Part shown: positions 32,267 through 41,578 of the stretch, in pieces
How positions within the stretch are numbered: the stretch's first letter is position 1
How the letters are laid out: every line of letters starts with the position of its first letter
NCBI RefSeq assembly: GCF_003259435.1
Contig: NZ_QLMA01000003.1
Span: 496,001 to 560,000 of the forward strand
DNA length: 64,000 nucleotides
From: Chitinophaga dinghuensis
GTDB taxonomy: Bacteria; Bacteroidota; Bacteroidia; Chitinophagales; Chitinophagaceae
Reading direction: 5' to 3'
Program-made: the position numbers and the translations under genes
Notes under the pieces: generated by a model
Databases searched by the model: none
What the model was told of the DNA's origin: nothing
What the model saw: the letters and a program-made list of their open reading frames with translations, nothing else

Positions 32267-33466
32267 ATGACAACTTCATCAGAAAACAAAATTCAACCTG
32301 CTCAGACAGAACCAGATGCCATCACAAAATTCTTGTGGTGGCTTTCTGCTGCTGATACCGACATCCTGAAAGAATGCAAAACAGAGAAAGAACGCTACCG
32401 CATCGTTGGTATCGCGGTATTTGTCACCTGGATGTTTGCCACCCTTGCCTGGGGATATTTTTTCTCCACCATCGTCAGCGACGATATGATTGTATTGGCG
32501 CTGGCCCTCTTCTTCGGCTTCGCCATTCTCAGTATTGATCGCACCCTCATTGCCGCCATGACACGCAGCAATGGTAATAATAAATGGATGCCGGTCGTAT
32601 TCCGGCTACTGCTGGCCATCACCATTGGATTGTTTATCTCCCAACCGGTTGTGCTGATGCTCTTCAAAAAAGATATCAACGCACAACTGGAAATTAATAA
32701 GCAAACAAAAATCGATGCTTTCAAAGATTCCCTCGTCAAACAAAATGCGGTACAGCGACAAATGTTTTTATCGGACCTTGATAAACTAAATAAAAACATC
32801 GCACAGAAAGAAGCACAAACAAAAGACTATAAAGACGGTTATATCAAGGAAACAGACGGTACTGGCGGATCTGGCAGAATCGGCGAACAGGCCGTTGCCC
32901 GCGTGAAAAAAACTGCCTGGATCTCATCAGAAGAAGAACTCGCCGGATTGCGCAAACAACTGGCGCCCCAACAAGCCGTACTGGAAGAACAACTGGCACA
33001 TATGCGATCTGTTGATAGTATCAAAGTACTGGCCTATACCAGTAGCCTTACAGATGGCTTTCTGGCACAGATTGAAGCCCTGCATGATCTGACCGACAGC
33101 CATCCTCCGCTGAAACAACGCTACCGCCTGATTGTATTTATTATTACGCTCATTGAAATCATGCCCCTGCTCAGTAAAATGCTGATGCCCAGAGGCGAAT
33201 ATGATGAAAGACTGGCTGCTGCGAGCTCACAAGGTATGCTGAATGCCAAACTGGAACAGGAAAAAGGCCGGGAACTACAGGAACATTTTCAGGATGCTGC
33301 CACGGCGGCAGACAAAGAACTTATGGACTACCTGATGGAAGAAAGTAATGCGATCCGCCGTCAACAGGCAGAACAGCTGGTCAGAGAATGGAAACAACGA
33401 GAACCCGCTTCTATCAGATTATTCTGGCAGCAGGCGAAGAAATTGTTTTTTGGAAAAATGATGTAA
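32267..33466 (+). CDS. DUF4407 membrane protein between kinase and regulator
   Basis: 399 aa. Membrane segments near residues 48-66, 72-92, 105-130 and 290-312, with a long charged middle (about 140-280) expected to be coiled coil or periplasmic. The opening FLWWLSAADTDILKECKTEKERYRIVG and ALALFFGFAILSIDRTLIAA are typical of DUF4407. Function unknown. Insertion between LytS-type kinase and LytTR regulator with short spacing suggests it is transcribed with them and may modulate the kinase or be part of the sensing complex; this is inference. Confidence 0.88.
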   Translation: MTTSSENKIQPAQTEPDAITKFLWWLSAADTDILKECKTEKERYRIVGIAVFVTWMFATLAWGYFFSTIVSDDMIVLALALFFGFAILSIDRTLIAAMTRSNGNNKWMPVVFRLLLAITIGLFISQPVVLMLFKKDINAQLEINKQTKIDAFKDSLVKQNAVQRQMFLSDLDKLNKNIAQKEAQTKDYKDGYIKETDGTGGSGRIGEQAVARVKKTAWISSEEELAGLRKQLAPQQAVLEEQLAHMRSVDSIKVLAYTSSLTDGFLAQIEALHDLTDSHPPLKQRYRLIVFIITLIEIMPLLSKMLMPRGEYDERLAAASSQGMLNAKLEQEKGRELQEHFQDAATAADKELMDYLMEESNAIRRQQAEQLVREWKQREPASIRLFWQQAKKLFFGKMM

Positions 33467-33481
33467 AAGGTAACTGAATTT

Positions 33482-34183
33482 ATGAAACTCACTGCAATAG
33501 CTATAGATGATGAACCCGTTGCGTTGACGGTGATTAAGAATCACGCTGCCATGGTGCCTTTCCTGGAGATGAAAGGCTATTTTACCAATGCCTTCGAAGC
33601 AATGGAATTCCTGAACAAGGAGAAAATCGATCTCCTCTTCCTGGATATTAAAATGCCGGACATCTCCGGGCTCGACTTCCTCACCAGCATGCCGGAGCCG
33701 CCAATGACCGTTTTTACAACCGCATATTCAGAACATGCGGTGAAAAGTTTTGAACTGGATGCCATCGACTATCTGCTCAAACCTTTCTCCCTGGCACGTT
33801 TCATTAAAGCATGCAATAAAGTACATGGCTTATGGTTACTCAAGCAACGCCAAACAACCGTTCGGGATGTACCGGAATATATATTCATCAAGAGCGGATA
33901 TGAACAATTGAAAATCATTCTGGATGATATTCTTTACCTGGAAAGCGCAGGTAACTATGTCAATTTCGTGCTGAAGGATAAGAAAATTATTTCCAGGTTA
34001 TCTATGCAGGAAGCCATTGATCTCCTCCCTGAATCTATGTTTACACGGGTACACAGATCCTATATCGTAGCCAATAACAAGATTGAGCGGGCCGACAGGA
34101 ACTCCCTGTATATTCAGCATTTCCCCGTTCCAATAGGGGCGGCATTTGCGGAAGCAGTGGAAGAATTACTGTTGCGTAAATAA
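33482..34183 (+). CDS. LytTR response regulator
   Basis: 233 aa. Residues 1-115: receiver domain with Asp in LLFLDIKMPDISGLDF and the Lys of YLLKPFS. Residues about 130-230: LytTR DNA-binding domain (IFIKSGYEQLKIILDDILYLESAGNYVNF, FTRVHRSYIVA). Cognate regulator of the LytS-type kinase at 30748. Binding site not visible here. Confidence 0.95.
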   Translation: MKLTAIAIDDEPVALTVIKNHAAMVPFLEMKGYFTNAFEAMEFLNKEKIDLLFLDIKMPDISGLDFLTSMPEPPMTVFTTAYSEHAVKSFELDAIDYLLKPFSLARFIKACNKVHGLWLLKQRQTTVRDVPEYIFIKSGYEQLKIILDDILYLESAGNYVNFVLKDKKIISRLSMQEAIDLLPESMFTRVHRSYIVANNKIERADRNSLYIQHFPVPIGAAFAEAVEELLLRK

Positions 34184-34296
34184 GTTGTCGCATTTACCCC
34201 GGTAAATGTCTTAATACCTCCCCAGGAAAAAGGAATAAGCAGTATAATTTTACATCATCGAAAGCAACCGATTATTTAACTATTATACTGTTTATT

Positions 34297-34692
34297 ATGA
34301 CAACCTTAACCACTTCCCGCATTGCCAAAAAAGATCGTATTATCTATTGGATTTTTACTTCCCTGTTTGTATTGCTGGATAGCGTTCCTGCTATCTGGTT
34401 CAACAGTGAACTGGCACGTCAGGGGATGAAAGATATGGGCTTCCCCGCTTATTTCGGCGTAGAATTAGGTATTGGAAAGATTATAGGTGGACTATTGCTG
34501 ATCTTGCCAATGATTCCTGCACGTTTCAAAGAATGGGCCTATGTAGGATTCGGTATTTCACTAATCTCAGCAGGTATTGCCAACCTGGTAGTAAAAGGAC
34601 CACTCTTCGCATTAGCGCCACTGGCGGGCCTTGTAATCCTCACTGTATCTTATGTTTATTTTCATAGAATCAGGAAAGATGCCGCTTTATAA
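34297..34692 (+). CDS. DoxX-like membrane protein
   Basis: 131 aa, four membrane segments. Words such as SLFVLLDSVPAIW, MGFPAYFGVELGIGKIIGGLLLILP and FKEWAYVGFGISLISA fit the small DoxX-like family common in Bacteroidota. Function unknown; sometimes linked to redox or stress. Single gene 113 nt after the regulator. Confidence 0.85.
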   Translation: MTTLTTSRIAKKDRIIYWIFTSLFVLLDSVPAIWFNSELARQGMKDMGFPAYFGVELGIGKIIGGLLLILPMIPARFKEWAYVGFGISLISAGIANLVVKGPLFALAPLAGLVILTVSYVYFHRIRKDAAL

Positions 34693-34775
34693 GCCGGCAT
34701 CCTTCCCTGTCATTCATCAAAAAAAGCAACCTGTATTCTCATAAAAACGATATATTTAAATAAAACCACGTTATT

Positions 34776-35807
34776 ATGAGCAATACGAACAATCGCCGTG
34801 ATTTCCTGCGCCAGGTAGGACTTTACACCATGGGACTAGGAATCCTTCCTTCTATTCTGGCGGCCTGCAACAACGGGCAATCCACCGATGACAAGGATAA
34901 AAAAGACAGTACCGGCAATAAACTGGTCACTGAAAATGTCCATGATCTCTTCTTCAAAATTTCTTTGGCAGAATGGTCTTTCCACAAAGCCTTGTTTGCT
35001 GGAAAAATGAATCACCTGGACTTTCCGCTGCGTGCCAAAAATGAATTTGATATTCATGCAGTAGAGTATGTAAATCAGTTTTTCAAGGATAAAGCGAAAG
35101 ATAAAACCTACCTGGGTGAGATGAAGAAACGTTGTGACGACAACGGCGTGAAAAGCGTATTGATTATGTGCGATGGGGAAGGGGAAATGGGAGACGCAGA
35201 TCTGAAGAAACGGCTGCAGGCAGTCGAAAACCACTATAAGTGGGTAGAAGCGGCACAGTTCCTCGGTTGCCACGCTATCCGCGTAAACGCAGCAGGAGCC
35301 GGTAATCCAGAGGATGTTGCCAAAGCGGCCGCAGAATCGCTGGCGAAACTCGCTGCATTCGGGAAAGATCATAACATCAACGTAATCGTGGAGAATCATG
35401 GCGGCAACTCCTCCAATGGAAAATGGCTGAGCGGTGTCATGAAAACCGTCAATATGCCTAACTGCGGTACCTTACCGGATTTCGGTAACTTCTGCCTGGA
35501 ACGCTCCAAACCAGAAAGTAATACGCCGGAAGCATGGGCTAAAACCAAATGTCTGCAAGACTATGACCGTTATACCGGTATCCAGGAACTGATGCCTTTC
35601 GCAAAAGGAGTAAGCGCCAAATCATACGACTTCAATGATAAAGGAGATGAAACTACGATGGACTTCGCCCGTATTATGAAGATTGTTAAAGATGCCGGAT
35701 ACACAGGCCATGTAGGGATTGAATATGAAGGTAACAACCTGTCAGAAGAAGATGGTGTTCGCAAAACAAAAGAACTGCTGTTACGCGTAGGCGCTAGTCT
35801 TAGCTAA
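34776..35807 (+). CDS. Exported sugar phosphate isomerase/epimerase-like TIM barrel protein
   Basis: 343 aa. N-terminus with twin-arginine motif ([11 protein letters not shown]) and lipobox-like ILAAC near residue 31, suggesting a Tat-exported lipoprotein. The rest is a xylose-isomerase-like TIM barrel: [93 protein letters not shown]. Conserved Glu/Asp/His positions are probably metal ligands. Likely acts on a carbohydrate in the periplasm; substrate not known. Confidence 0.88.
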   Translation: MSNTNNRRDFLRQVGLYTMGLGILPSILAACNNGQSTDDKDKKDSTGNKLVTENVHDLFFKISLAEWSFHKALFAGKMNHLDFPLRAKNEFDIHAVEYVNQFFKDKAKDKTYLGEMKKRCDDNGVKSVLIMCDGEGEMGDADLKKRLQAVENHYKWVEAAQFLGCHAIRVNAAGAGNPEDVAKAAAESLAKLAAFGKDHNINVIVENHGGNSSNGKWLSGVMKTVNMPNCGTLPDFGNFCLERSKPESNTPEAWAKTKCLQDYDRYTGIQELMPFAKGVSAKSYDFNDKGDETTMDFARIMKIVKDAGYTGHVGIEYEGNNLSEEDGVRKTKELLLRVGASLS

Positions 35808-35830
35808 CAACCACTAGATAAATATGGATG

Positions 35831-35867
35831 ACAAGCAAAGCAATTATACTGCTTTGCTTGTTTTTTT
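35831..35867 (+). terminator. Rho-independent terminator after the TIM barrel gene
   Basis: ACAAGCAAAGCA (35831-35842) pairs with TGCTTTGCTTGT (35850-35861), followed by a T-run. Confidence 0.88.
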
Positions 35868-36003
35868 GTACTGAAAGCGAACATGATTTGTTTCAAAAAT
35901 GAACATATGTGTATTTGTTTAATACTTATGGATTTGATTATATTGATGTAGATTTAAGGGCACTGCATTGGTTACTCACTGGCATTATATCAATTTACAC
36001 CTT

Positions 36004-38394
36004 ATGATCCGCAATTATTTTAAGGTTGCCTTACGGAACCTGGTAAAGAACAAAACCTACGGCCTGCTGAATATACTGGGGCTGGCGTTGAGTCTGACTT
36101 GTGGTATACTGATAGCAATGACAGTGCAGTTTCACCTGAGCTTCGATAATTTTCACAAGGATAGTGATCGTATCTATCGTTTTGTTACGGAGCAACACCG
36201 TGATCGTATATTCTATTCCGCAAGTGTACCGCCGCCACTAGGAAAAGCTTTCATCCATGATTATACATCTGCGGAAGATATGTGTCGGGTAGTAGATCCA
36301 GGTCCTGTTTTGTTAACCATGAAATCAGGCAGTGATATAAAGAAGATAAAGGAGGAGTCTGGGGTAGTTTTTGCAGACCCCTCTTATCTGAAAATGTTTT
36401 CATTTCAACTGTTGCAGGGAAATGCACAAACGCTAGATGAACCTAATACAGCCATCATTTCTTCATCTATAGCCCAAAAATATTTTGGAGATAAAGATCC
36501 TATTAATCAGGTATTATATTATGATAATAAGCAAGCGGTACGCATTACCGGAGTAATACAGGATCTGCCGAGAAATACCGATCTGAAAGGAAAAATTATT
36601 CTTTCCTGGCCTACTGTAAAAGTGTATAATGATTGGTTTCTAAAAGACGATTCATGGGGTGGGATTGCCTCCGGACTGAATAGCTATGTACGGTTGAAGC
36701 CGAATGCGAATGTTGCGGCTATTGAAAAAGATTTACAGTTATATGTAAAGCGCTATCGTCCTACTAACAAGAATGTACATCACTATTTGCTGCAACCGCT
36801 TGCGGATGTACACTTCAATGCCCATTATGATGGAGTAATGGAGAAAAAGAATCTATGGATACTCTCTCTTATCGGTGTTTTTCTACTCATAACCGCCTGC
36901 ATGAATTTTATTAATCTTGCTACTGCTCAGGCTTTGAACCGTAGTAAGGAAGTAGGTATCCGGAAAGCGCTTGGGAGTTTTCGTGGCCAACTGTTTTGGC
37001 AATTTATTGCAGAAACAGGTGTTATAACTATAACGGCTACACTTTTAGCGATCATATTGTCGTATTTCACATTGCCATTTTTTGGATCGATGTTTAATGC
37101 AGAGATTCCGTTCCATCTTTTCAATAACCCATTGTTGCCTTCTATTATACTCTTGATGGTAGTTGTTGTGACTTTCCTTGCGGGCGCTTATCCCGGACTG
37201 ATCTTATCTGGATTCAAGCCAGTGGAGGCATTGAAAGGAAAGCTCTCCTTTCAGCAGCTCGGAGGTTTCAATACTAGGAGAAGCTTAATTGTAGTGCAGT
37301 TCAGTATCTCATTGGTTTTAATCATTGCGATGCTGGTCATTACCCGACAGATGCAATATGCGAAAGAGTTTAATATGGGATTTGATAAGGAAGCTATCGT
37401 GATGGTACCTGTAGGCACAGAAGAACAGGATATTAGTCGAATGACCCTTCGTCGGGAGCTGGAAGCGATTCCCGGCGTACAGAATGCCAGTATCTGTTAT
37501 TCTTCTCCCTCTTCTAATTCAAACTGGACGACTACCATCACCTTTGATAATCGTCAGGAGCCAGAGGCTTTTCATGCCAGTATAAAAGGAATTGACGAGA
37601 ATTATCTGTCTACATTCGGACTGAAGCTGGTGGCTGGTAAAAACGTTTTTCCTGCGGATAGTGTGAGGGAGTTTATAGTCAATGAGACTATGGTACATAA
37701 ATTGGGATTAGCTTCTCCGGAAGAAGCCTTAGGCAAGCTTGTCTCTATCAGTAGTGGCGCTTTTGTCGCCACCATTACCGGGGTGGTAGCCGACTTTCAT
37801 GACGGTTCTCTCCATGATGATATTGGAGCAGTCGCCATGGCTATTTATCCGGATCAGTATGAGTACTATGCTGTTAAGCTCGATACTCGGAGAATGTTGA
37901 CTACCTTACCTGCGATTGAGAAGGTATGGAATGCCATGTATCCGGAAAAAATGTATTCTTTCCAATTCCTCGATGACCGTATTGCAGAGTTCTATACTAC
38001 AGAAGAAACCATGTTGAAAATCATTCGCATGTTTTCCCTGTTGGCTATATTTATTGCATGTCTTGGCTTGTATGGGTTGGTATCCTTTATGGTAGTGCAA
38101 AAACGAAAGGAAATCGGCATCCGTAAACTGCTGGGAGGAACGATACCCGGCATATTGTGGTTATTCGGGAAGGAATTCGGCCGGCTGATTCTAATATCAT
38201 TCCTGTTTGCAGCCCCGCTGGGATGGTGGCTGATGAGTAACTGGCTAAATGATTTCCGTTATCATGTGGAGTTAGGACCTGGCGTATTCGGTGTTGCTAT
38301 TATTGTCACGATTATCATAGCGGCACTTACTGTTGGAATGCAAAGTATACGTGCCGCTATGGTGAATCCTGCGAAGAGTTTGAAAAGTGAATAA
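36004..38394 (+). CDS. FtsX/MacB-type ABC transporter permease
   Basis: 796 aa from ATG 36004 (MIRNYFKVALRNLVKNK is the typical start; an upstream ATG at 35968 adds 12 unlikely residues). Two repeats of a MacB periplasmic domain followed by three-helix FtsX domains: first helix near residues 20-42, FtsX block near 280-410 (NLATAQALNRSKEVGIRKALG), a middle helix near 430-450 and the last block near 670-790 (KRKEIGIRKLLGG). No ATPase gene adjoins it. Such Bacteroidota permeases are often paired with unlinked ATPases; the substrate is unknown. Confidence 0.9.
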   Translation: MIRNYFKVALRNLVKNKTYGLLNILGLALSLTCGILIAMTVQFHLSFDNFHKDSDRIYRFVTEQHRDRIFYSASVPPPLGKAFIHDYTSAEDMCRVVDPGPVLLTMKSGSDIKKIKEESGVVFADPSYLKMFSFQLLQGNAQTLDEPNTAIISSSIAQKYFGDKDPINQVLYYDNKQAVRITGVIQDLPRNTDLKGKIILSWPTVKVYNDWFLKDDSWGGIASGLNSYVRLKPNANVAAIEKDLQLYVKRYRPTNKNVHHYLLQPLADVHFNAHYDGVMEKKNLWILSLIGVFLLITACMNFINLATAQALNRSKEVGIRKALGSFRGQLFWQFIAETGVITITATLLAIILSYFTLPFFGSMFNAEIPFHLFNNPLLPSIILLMVVVVTFLAGAYPGLILSGFKPVEALKGKLSFQQLGGFNTRRSLIVVQFSISLVLIIAMLVITRQMQYAKEFNMGFDKEAIVMVPVGTEEQDISRMTLRRELEAIPGVQNASICYSSPSSNSNWTTTITFDNRQEPEAFHASIKGIDENYLSTFGLKLVAGKNVFPADSVREFIVNETMVHKLGLASPEEALGKLVSISSGAFVATITGVVADFHDGSLHDDIGAVAMAIYPDQYEYYAVKLDTRRMLTTLPAIEKVWNAMYPEKMYSFQFLDDRIAEFYTTEETMLKIIRMFSLLAIFIACLGLYGLVSFMVVQKRKEIGIRKLLGGTIPGILWLFGKEFGRLILISFLFAAPLGWWLMSNWLNDFRYHVELGPGVFGVAIIVTIIIAALTVGMQSIRAAMVNPAKSLKSE

Positions 38395-38400
38395 CTGCTG

Positions 38401-39249
38401 CTATTTCATACCAAACTGCTTACGAAGAAATGCGATAGCATAGCCATACGCTTCTGTGGTGGCTTTGCTATCGTATATTGGATTACTCGGATTAGCGAAA
38501 CCATGTTCTGCATCAAAGGAGTACACCGTTAATTTCTTTCCTGCTGCCTGCATGTTTTCCTTGAATGTTTTTACCACTTCAGGATTGATGCCTTTATCTT
38601 TCGAAGCAAAGAGTCCGAGTACTGGCGCATTCAGTGTTTTAAGTCGCTCAATATCTTTTTCCGGCATACCGTAATACATTACATCGCCGATATTCTGTTT
38701 ACCATTTATCAGCCCGGATTGCAGGGATAATCCTCCGCCGAAGCACCAGCCAATAGTAGCAATTTTAGCAGATTTCCCAGCATACTGCAAGGCGCCCTCC
38801 ATAATTGCCTGGAGGCGTTCCCGTGGCGCAGCCTGCATTAGTTTACTGGCATCCTCCCGATTGGTGGCAATCTTCCCATCATACATATCCAGGGCCAGCA
38901 CATTCACTTTCCCACCGAGATCGTTATACAACTTTTCAGATTCTTTCTTGATGTAATCATTCAGTCCCCACCATTCCTGGAATACAAAAAGGTATTTATC
39001 AGAAGGCGTTTTTGCTTTGAACAAAAAGCCATGTACTTCTTTTCCGTCAGGAGCTGGAAAAGACACATTTTCTCCTTCGGCGCCCTCATATTTATAAGGT
39101 AGGGGATTGGCATGCTGATTTCTGAAATCGGAAGAATTGGCAAGGTCGGCAAACTCAGTAACGGCATCCTTATGGCAGCAACTGGGGGTCTGTGCCTTGG
39201 CGGCCGAAACCAGGCCCAGCAAGGCAATAGCGAATAGTAACTTTTTCAT
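38401..39249 (-). CDS. Secreted dienelactone hydrolase-family protein
   Basis: 282 aa with a Sec signal peptide (cleavage near AKAQ). Alpha/beta hydrolase with Cys nucleophile in IGWCFGGG (near residue 170), Asp in ASKDKG and His in DAEHGF, the Cys-Asp-His triad of the dienelactone hydrolase group; FQEWWGLND precedes the active site as in relatives. An N-terminal CCHKD could bind metal. Periplasmic esterase/lactonase activity is likely; substrate unknown. Confidence 0.88.
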   Translation of the reverse strand: MKKLLFAIALLGLVSAAKAQTPSCCHKDAVTEFADLANSSDFRNQHANPLPYKYEGAEGENVSFPAPDGKEVHGFLFKAKTPSDKYLFVFQEWWGLNDYIKKESEKLYNDLGGKVNVLALDMYDGKIATNREDASKLMQAAPRERLQAIMEGALQYAGKSAKIATIGWCFGGGLSLQSGLINGKQNIGDVMYYGMPEKDIERLKTLNAPVLGLFASKDKGINPEVVKTFKENMQAAGKKLTVYSFDAEHGFANPSNPIYDSKATTEAYGYAIAFLRKQFGMK

Positions 39250-39328
39250 GGAAAGTTGATTTGAGTAGAAGGTACAAAAAATGTATAAAAAGCCTGCTAA
39301 CGGAGAAGTATATACGTTAGCAGAACGA

Positions 39329-40126
39329 TTAAAATTTTATCTCTACCTGGTTATTGTCGGCCTTCCAGGTGAAACCCTGTTCCTTGCCCAGTTTATCCAG
39401 TACCTGGGCCAGCGAGGCTTTTACAAAAGTTTGGTTGACAGGCTTCGCCTTGGAGGCGTTTCCTTTCACATCGATCTCTACGCCATACCATTCCTCCAGT
39501 TTTCTCCAGAGATGCAACCCCTGTAAATCATCCAACTGTAGGGTGTCGCTTAGCCAGCGCTCCGCATCTGCCGGGTTATAGGTCTCCTTTTCCATCAGGT
39601 CGATTTCCCTGTTGGCCAGGATCATCTGCCCTCTTTCCAGTATTTCCGGTTGATTATCGGTGGCAGAATGATAACTCTTAGCCACCTTCAGTTTGCCCGT
39701 CAGCAGGTAAACAGTAGCGCCCTGCTGCCCCGTAAAGCAATGCATACGGAAACTGGTTCCCAATACAGTAGACGTCAGTTTATCCGCTACCACACTAAAT
39801 ACGGCCGTATCTGGCTTTACCTCAAACCAGGCATCTCCATCCAGTAATATGCGCCTTTCCTGGTGGCCGTAATTCTCCGGTACCAGCAACAAGGTTGCTG
39901 AATTAAGAATGACAGTGGAACTATCCGGCAACACGACCGTCGTACGGTTGCCCAGGGTGCCGGTATAAGTCTGATATTTAATTCCCGGTTGTTGTAAAGA
40001 GAGAATTGGACTGGGCTTTTTCACCTTTGGAGCTGGCTGCTGACAGGCAAAAAGGGCCATACCACAAATCACCGGCAACAAGTTGGAAAAAGTCAGTATT
40101 TTCTTGGTATCATAATTAAATAGCAT
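39329..40126 (-). CDS. FecR-like lipoprotein without sigma factor
   Basis: 265 aa. Residues about 55-150: FecR domain (NRTTVVLPDSSTVILNSATLL, RRILLDGDAWFEV, FSVVADKLTSTVLGTSFRMHCF, YLLTGKLKVA). Residues about 195-265: DUF4974-like secretin/TonB short domain. Ordinary FecR anti-sigma factors start with a cytoplasmic domain and a membrane segment; here the N-terminus is a hydrophobic segment ending FACQQ (Cys28), so it may be a lipoprotein. No ECF sigma gene or SusCD pair lies next to it in the right orientation. Possibly a repurposed structural relative. Confidence 0.75.
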   Translation of the reverse strand: MLFNYDTKKILTFSNLLPVICGMALFACQQPAPKVKKPSPILSLQQPGIKYQTYTGTLGNRTTVVLPDSSTVILNSATLLLVPENYGHQERRILLDGDAWFEVKPDTAVFSVVADKLTSTVLGTSFRMHCFTGQQGATVYLLTGKLKVAKSYHSATDNQPEILERGQMILANREIDLMEKETYNPADAERWLSDTLQLDDLQGLHLWRKLEEWYGVEIDVKGNASKAKPVNQTFVKASLAQVLDKLGKEQGFTWKADNNQVEIKF

Positions 40127-40271
40127 ATACCGGGAATTTTGTATGCAAAGGAAAAGTCCTAAAAGTAATCAAATTTAGTAGCAGTCGGAAGCGTCACATT
40201 TCCAATTTCTATCAAGCAATCGACAATATCTGTTAATGCTGTTAAAAAGATGTTTCAACCGGCCAATGTTT

Positions 40272-40303
40272 TTTGTTGGAACCGTCGGACCACCCTAACT
40301 TTG
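40272..40303 (+). promoter_or_regulatory. Candidate Bacteroidota promoter for proline dehydrogenase
   Basis: TTTG at 40272-40275 and TAACTTTG at 40296-40303 are separated by 20 nt, as in the -33/-7 pattern of Bacteroidota promoters. The start codon is only 7 nt further (40310), so transcripts would be almost leaderless. Confidence 0.5.
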
Positions 40304-40309
40304 CGGCCC

Positions 40310-41488
40310 ATGGAAAAGCAGCTACCTTTATCATTCGATAATACGGCTATTGCATTTGAGGCAAAGACCGACAAAGCCTTGAAAAAAGCCAACTTTCTCT
40401 TTAGTAACATAGGGAAACCTTGGTTAGTTAAACTGGGCGCCACGTTTACTCCCATCGCATTCAAACTGCGATTACCTATTAAAGGCATTATTAAAAATAC
40501 AATCTTCTCCCAGTTCTGCGGAGGAGAAACACTCGAAGAAGCAGCGCACACTGCATTACAGCTGGGCAACTACCATGTAGGCGTAGCCCTGGATTATGGT
40601 GTGGAAGCCATGGAAGGAGAAGAAAACTACGACCATGCAGTGCCTGAATTCATTCGCGCTATTGAATATGCGGCCTCCCGTCCGGATATTCCATTCATCG
40701 CTATCAAAATCACCGGTTTTGCCCGTTTCAGCCTCCTGGAAAAAATCCATGCCGGCGAAACCCTTACCACCGAAGAACAACAGGAGTTCGAAAGAGTGCG
40801 CAAACGCGTACTTTCCATCGCGGAAGCTGCTGCCAAAAATAGTGTAGGTATCCTCGTAGATGCGGAAGAATCCTGGATTCAACAGCCAGTGGACGACCTC
40901 ACAGACGAAATGATGGCCCTGTTCAACAAGAAAAAAGTCATCATCTTCAATACTTTCCAGATGTATCGCCACGACAGACTGGAATTCCTGAAAGTTTCCC
41001 TCGCCAAAGCGCAAAAAGAAGGCTACCTGCTGGGCGCTAAACTGGTACGCGGCGCTTACATGGAAAAAGAAAACAAACGCGCCGCTGAAAAAGGTTATCC
41101 AACACCTATCCAGCCTAGCAAAGCTGCTACTGATAAGGATTACGATGCAGGGGTTAGCTTCTGCCTGGAAAACCTGGATAACCTGGGCCTGTTCATCGGT
41201 ACCCACAACGAAGACAGCTGTATGCTGGCTGCCCGTATCCTCCACGATAAAGGCTACGCACATAACCATGAACATATCAGCTTCTCCCAGCTGCTGGGGA
41301 TGAGCGATAACATCACCTTTAACCTGGCACATGCCGGTTATAACGTGTCCAAATACCTGCCTTACGGACCAGTGAAAGATGTAATGCCTTACCTGATCCG
41401 CCGTGCACAGGAAAATACTTCCATTGCCGGACAAATGGGACGAGAACTGGGCCTGATCAGAAAAGAAATGAAACGCAGAGGATTATAA
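40310..41488 (+). CDS. putA: Proline dehydrogenase
   Basis: 392 aa from ATG 40310; the frame opens earlier at 40250, but the upstream part overlaps the likely promoter. A TIM-barrel flavoenzyme oxidising proline to pyrroline-5-carboxylate. Motifs: FCGGETLEEAA, VGILVDAEESW, FNTFQMYRHDRLEFL, GAKLVRGAYMEKE, GTHNEDSCMLAARIL, HISFSQLLGMSDNIT, YGPVKDVMPYLIRRAQEN. Only the PRODH domain is present, no P5C dehydrogenase; the second step must be encoded elsewhere. Ends in a strong terminator. Confidence 0.93.
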   Translation: MEKQLPLSFDNTAIAFEAKTDKALKKANFLFSNIGKPWLVKLGATFTPIAFKLRLPIKGIIKNTIFSQFCGGETLEEAAHTALQLGNYHVGVALDYGVEAMEGEENYDHAVPEFIRAIEYAASRPDIPFIAIKITGFARFSLLEKIHAGETLTTEEQQEFERVRKRVLSIAEAAAKNSVGILVDAEESWIQQPVDDLTDEMMALFNKKKVIIFNTFQMYRHDRLEFLKVSLAKAQKEGYLLGAKLVRGAYMEKENKRAAEKGYPTPIQPSKAATDKDYDAGVSFCLENLDNLGLFIGTHNEDSCMLAARILHDKGYAHNHEHISFSQLLGMSDNITFNLAHAGYNVSKYLPYGPVKDVMPYLIRRAQENTSIAGQMGRELGLIRKEMKRRGL

Positions 41489-41505
41489 TTTTGTAAATAC
41501 AGTGT

Positions 41506-41541
41506 AAAGGGCTGACCAAATAAATGGCCAGCCCTTTTTTT
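41506..41541 (+). terminator. Rho-independent terminator after the proline dehydrogenase gene
   Basis: AAAGGGCTGACCA (41506-41518) pairs with TGGCCAGCCCTTT (41525-41537) with one mismatch, followed by a T-run. Confidence 0.88.
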
Positions 41542-41578
41542 ATGCTTCTCCAGATTAAAATGCTATGCGCAAGCAAGA

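Noticed and set aside
40556..41434. Long minus-strand open frame of 292 codons
   Set aside because: It is the antisense shadow of proline dehydrogenase.
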